Positions 7,115 to 7,144 of a stretch of DNA of 7,144 nucleotides are shown here, piece after piece. Every line of letters begins with the position of its first letter. The first letter of the stretch is position 1. Origin of the DNA: Desulfovibrio sp. Lineage in GTDB: Bacteria; Desulfobacterota; Desulfovibrionia; Desulfovibrionales; Desulfovibrionaceae. The position numbers and the translations under genes were made by a program. The notes under the pieces were generated by a model. That model was not told the origin of the DNA and made no database searches. It was given only the letters and a program-made list of their open reading frames with translations. The stretch lies in contig JALHHV010000067.1 in assembly GCA_022837365.1 (NCBI GenBank), positions 1 to 7,144 on the forward strand. Direction: 5' to 3'.

Positions 7115-7144
7115 ATGTTCTCCCTGTGTCCCCCCGGCGCGGCG

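Overview
The window is 7,144 bases of GC-rich bacterial DNA. Every gene I can support lies on the minus strand, so the genes read from right to left. Base composition, gene types (rubrerythrin-like protein, iron-type alcohol dehydrogenase with a linked sigma-54 two-component system) and overall style resemble Desulfovibrionaceae (Desulfovibrio/Nitratidesulfovibrio). That assignment is inference from gene content, not a database match.

In transcription order (descending coordinates) the layout is as follows. (1) 7114-6626 encodes a rubredoxin-less, rubrerythrin/ferritin-like diiron protein. (2) 6625-6314 is a non-coding gap of about 310 bases holding at least four perfect inverted repeats. (3) 6313-5411 encodes a protein that looks like a plasmid replication initiator of the TrfA kind, most likely starting at a GTG rather than at the far-upstream ATG. 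(4) 5410-5216 is a leader or intergenic stretch with a bulged hairpin just past the initiator-like gene. (5) 5215-1439 is a tight three-gene unit: an ErcA-like iron alcohol dehydrogenase, a soluble PAS histidine kinase and an NtrC-type sigma-54 response regulator, with gaps of 1 and 5 nt. (6) 1438-1215 is a 224-base gap with a terminator-like hairpin and two small palindromes. (7) 1214-126 encodes an ADP-ribosylglycohydrolase-fold protein whose two metal-binding Asp motifs are replaced by Gln/Asn/Ser residues. (8) 78-2 is a tRNA-Arg(CCT) with encoded CCA and apparently its own promoter at 120-91.

The three-gene unit reads as one signalling module. The kinase has no membrane segments, so it should sense an intracellular signal, possibly redox or metabolite state, through a cysteine-bearing PAS domain. 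It would pass phosphate from His179 to Asp55 of the regulator, which would then activate sigma-54 promoters. The dehydrogenase lies first and is almost fused to the kinase gene; it resembles ErcA, a dehydrogenase-like protein implicated in signalling in alcohol oxidation. It may therefore be a sensor component, an output enzyme, or both.

The most unusual items are the TrfA-like gene in an otherwise chromosomal-looking neighbourhood with a palindrome-rich region upstream, the Asp-less ADP-ribosylglycohydrolase homologue, and the dehydrogenase/kinase/regulator module.
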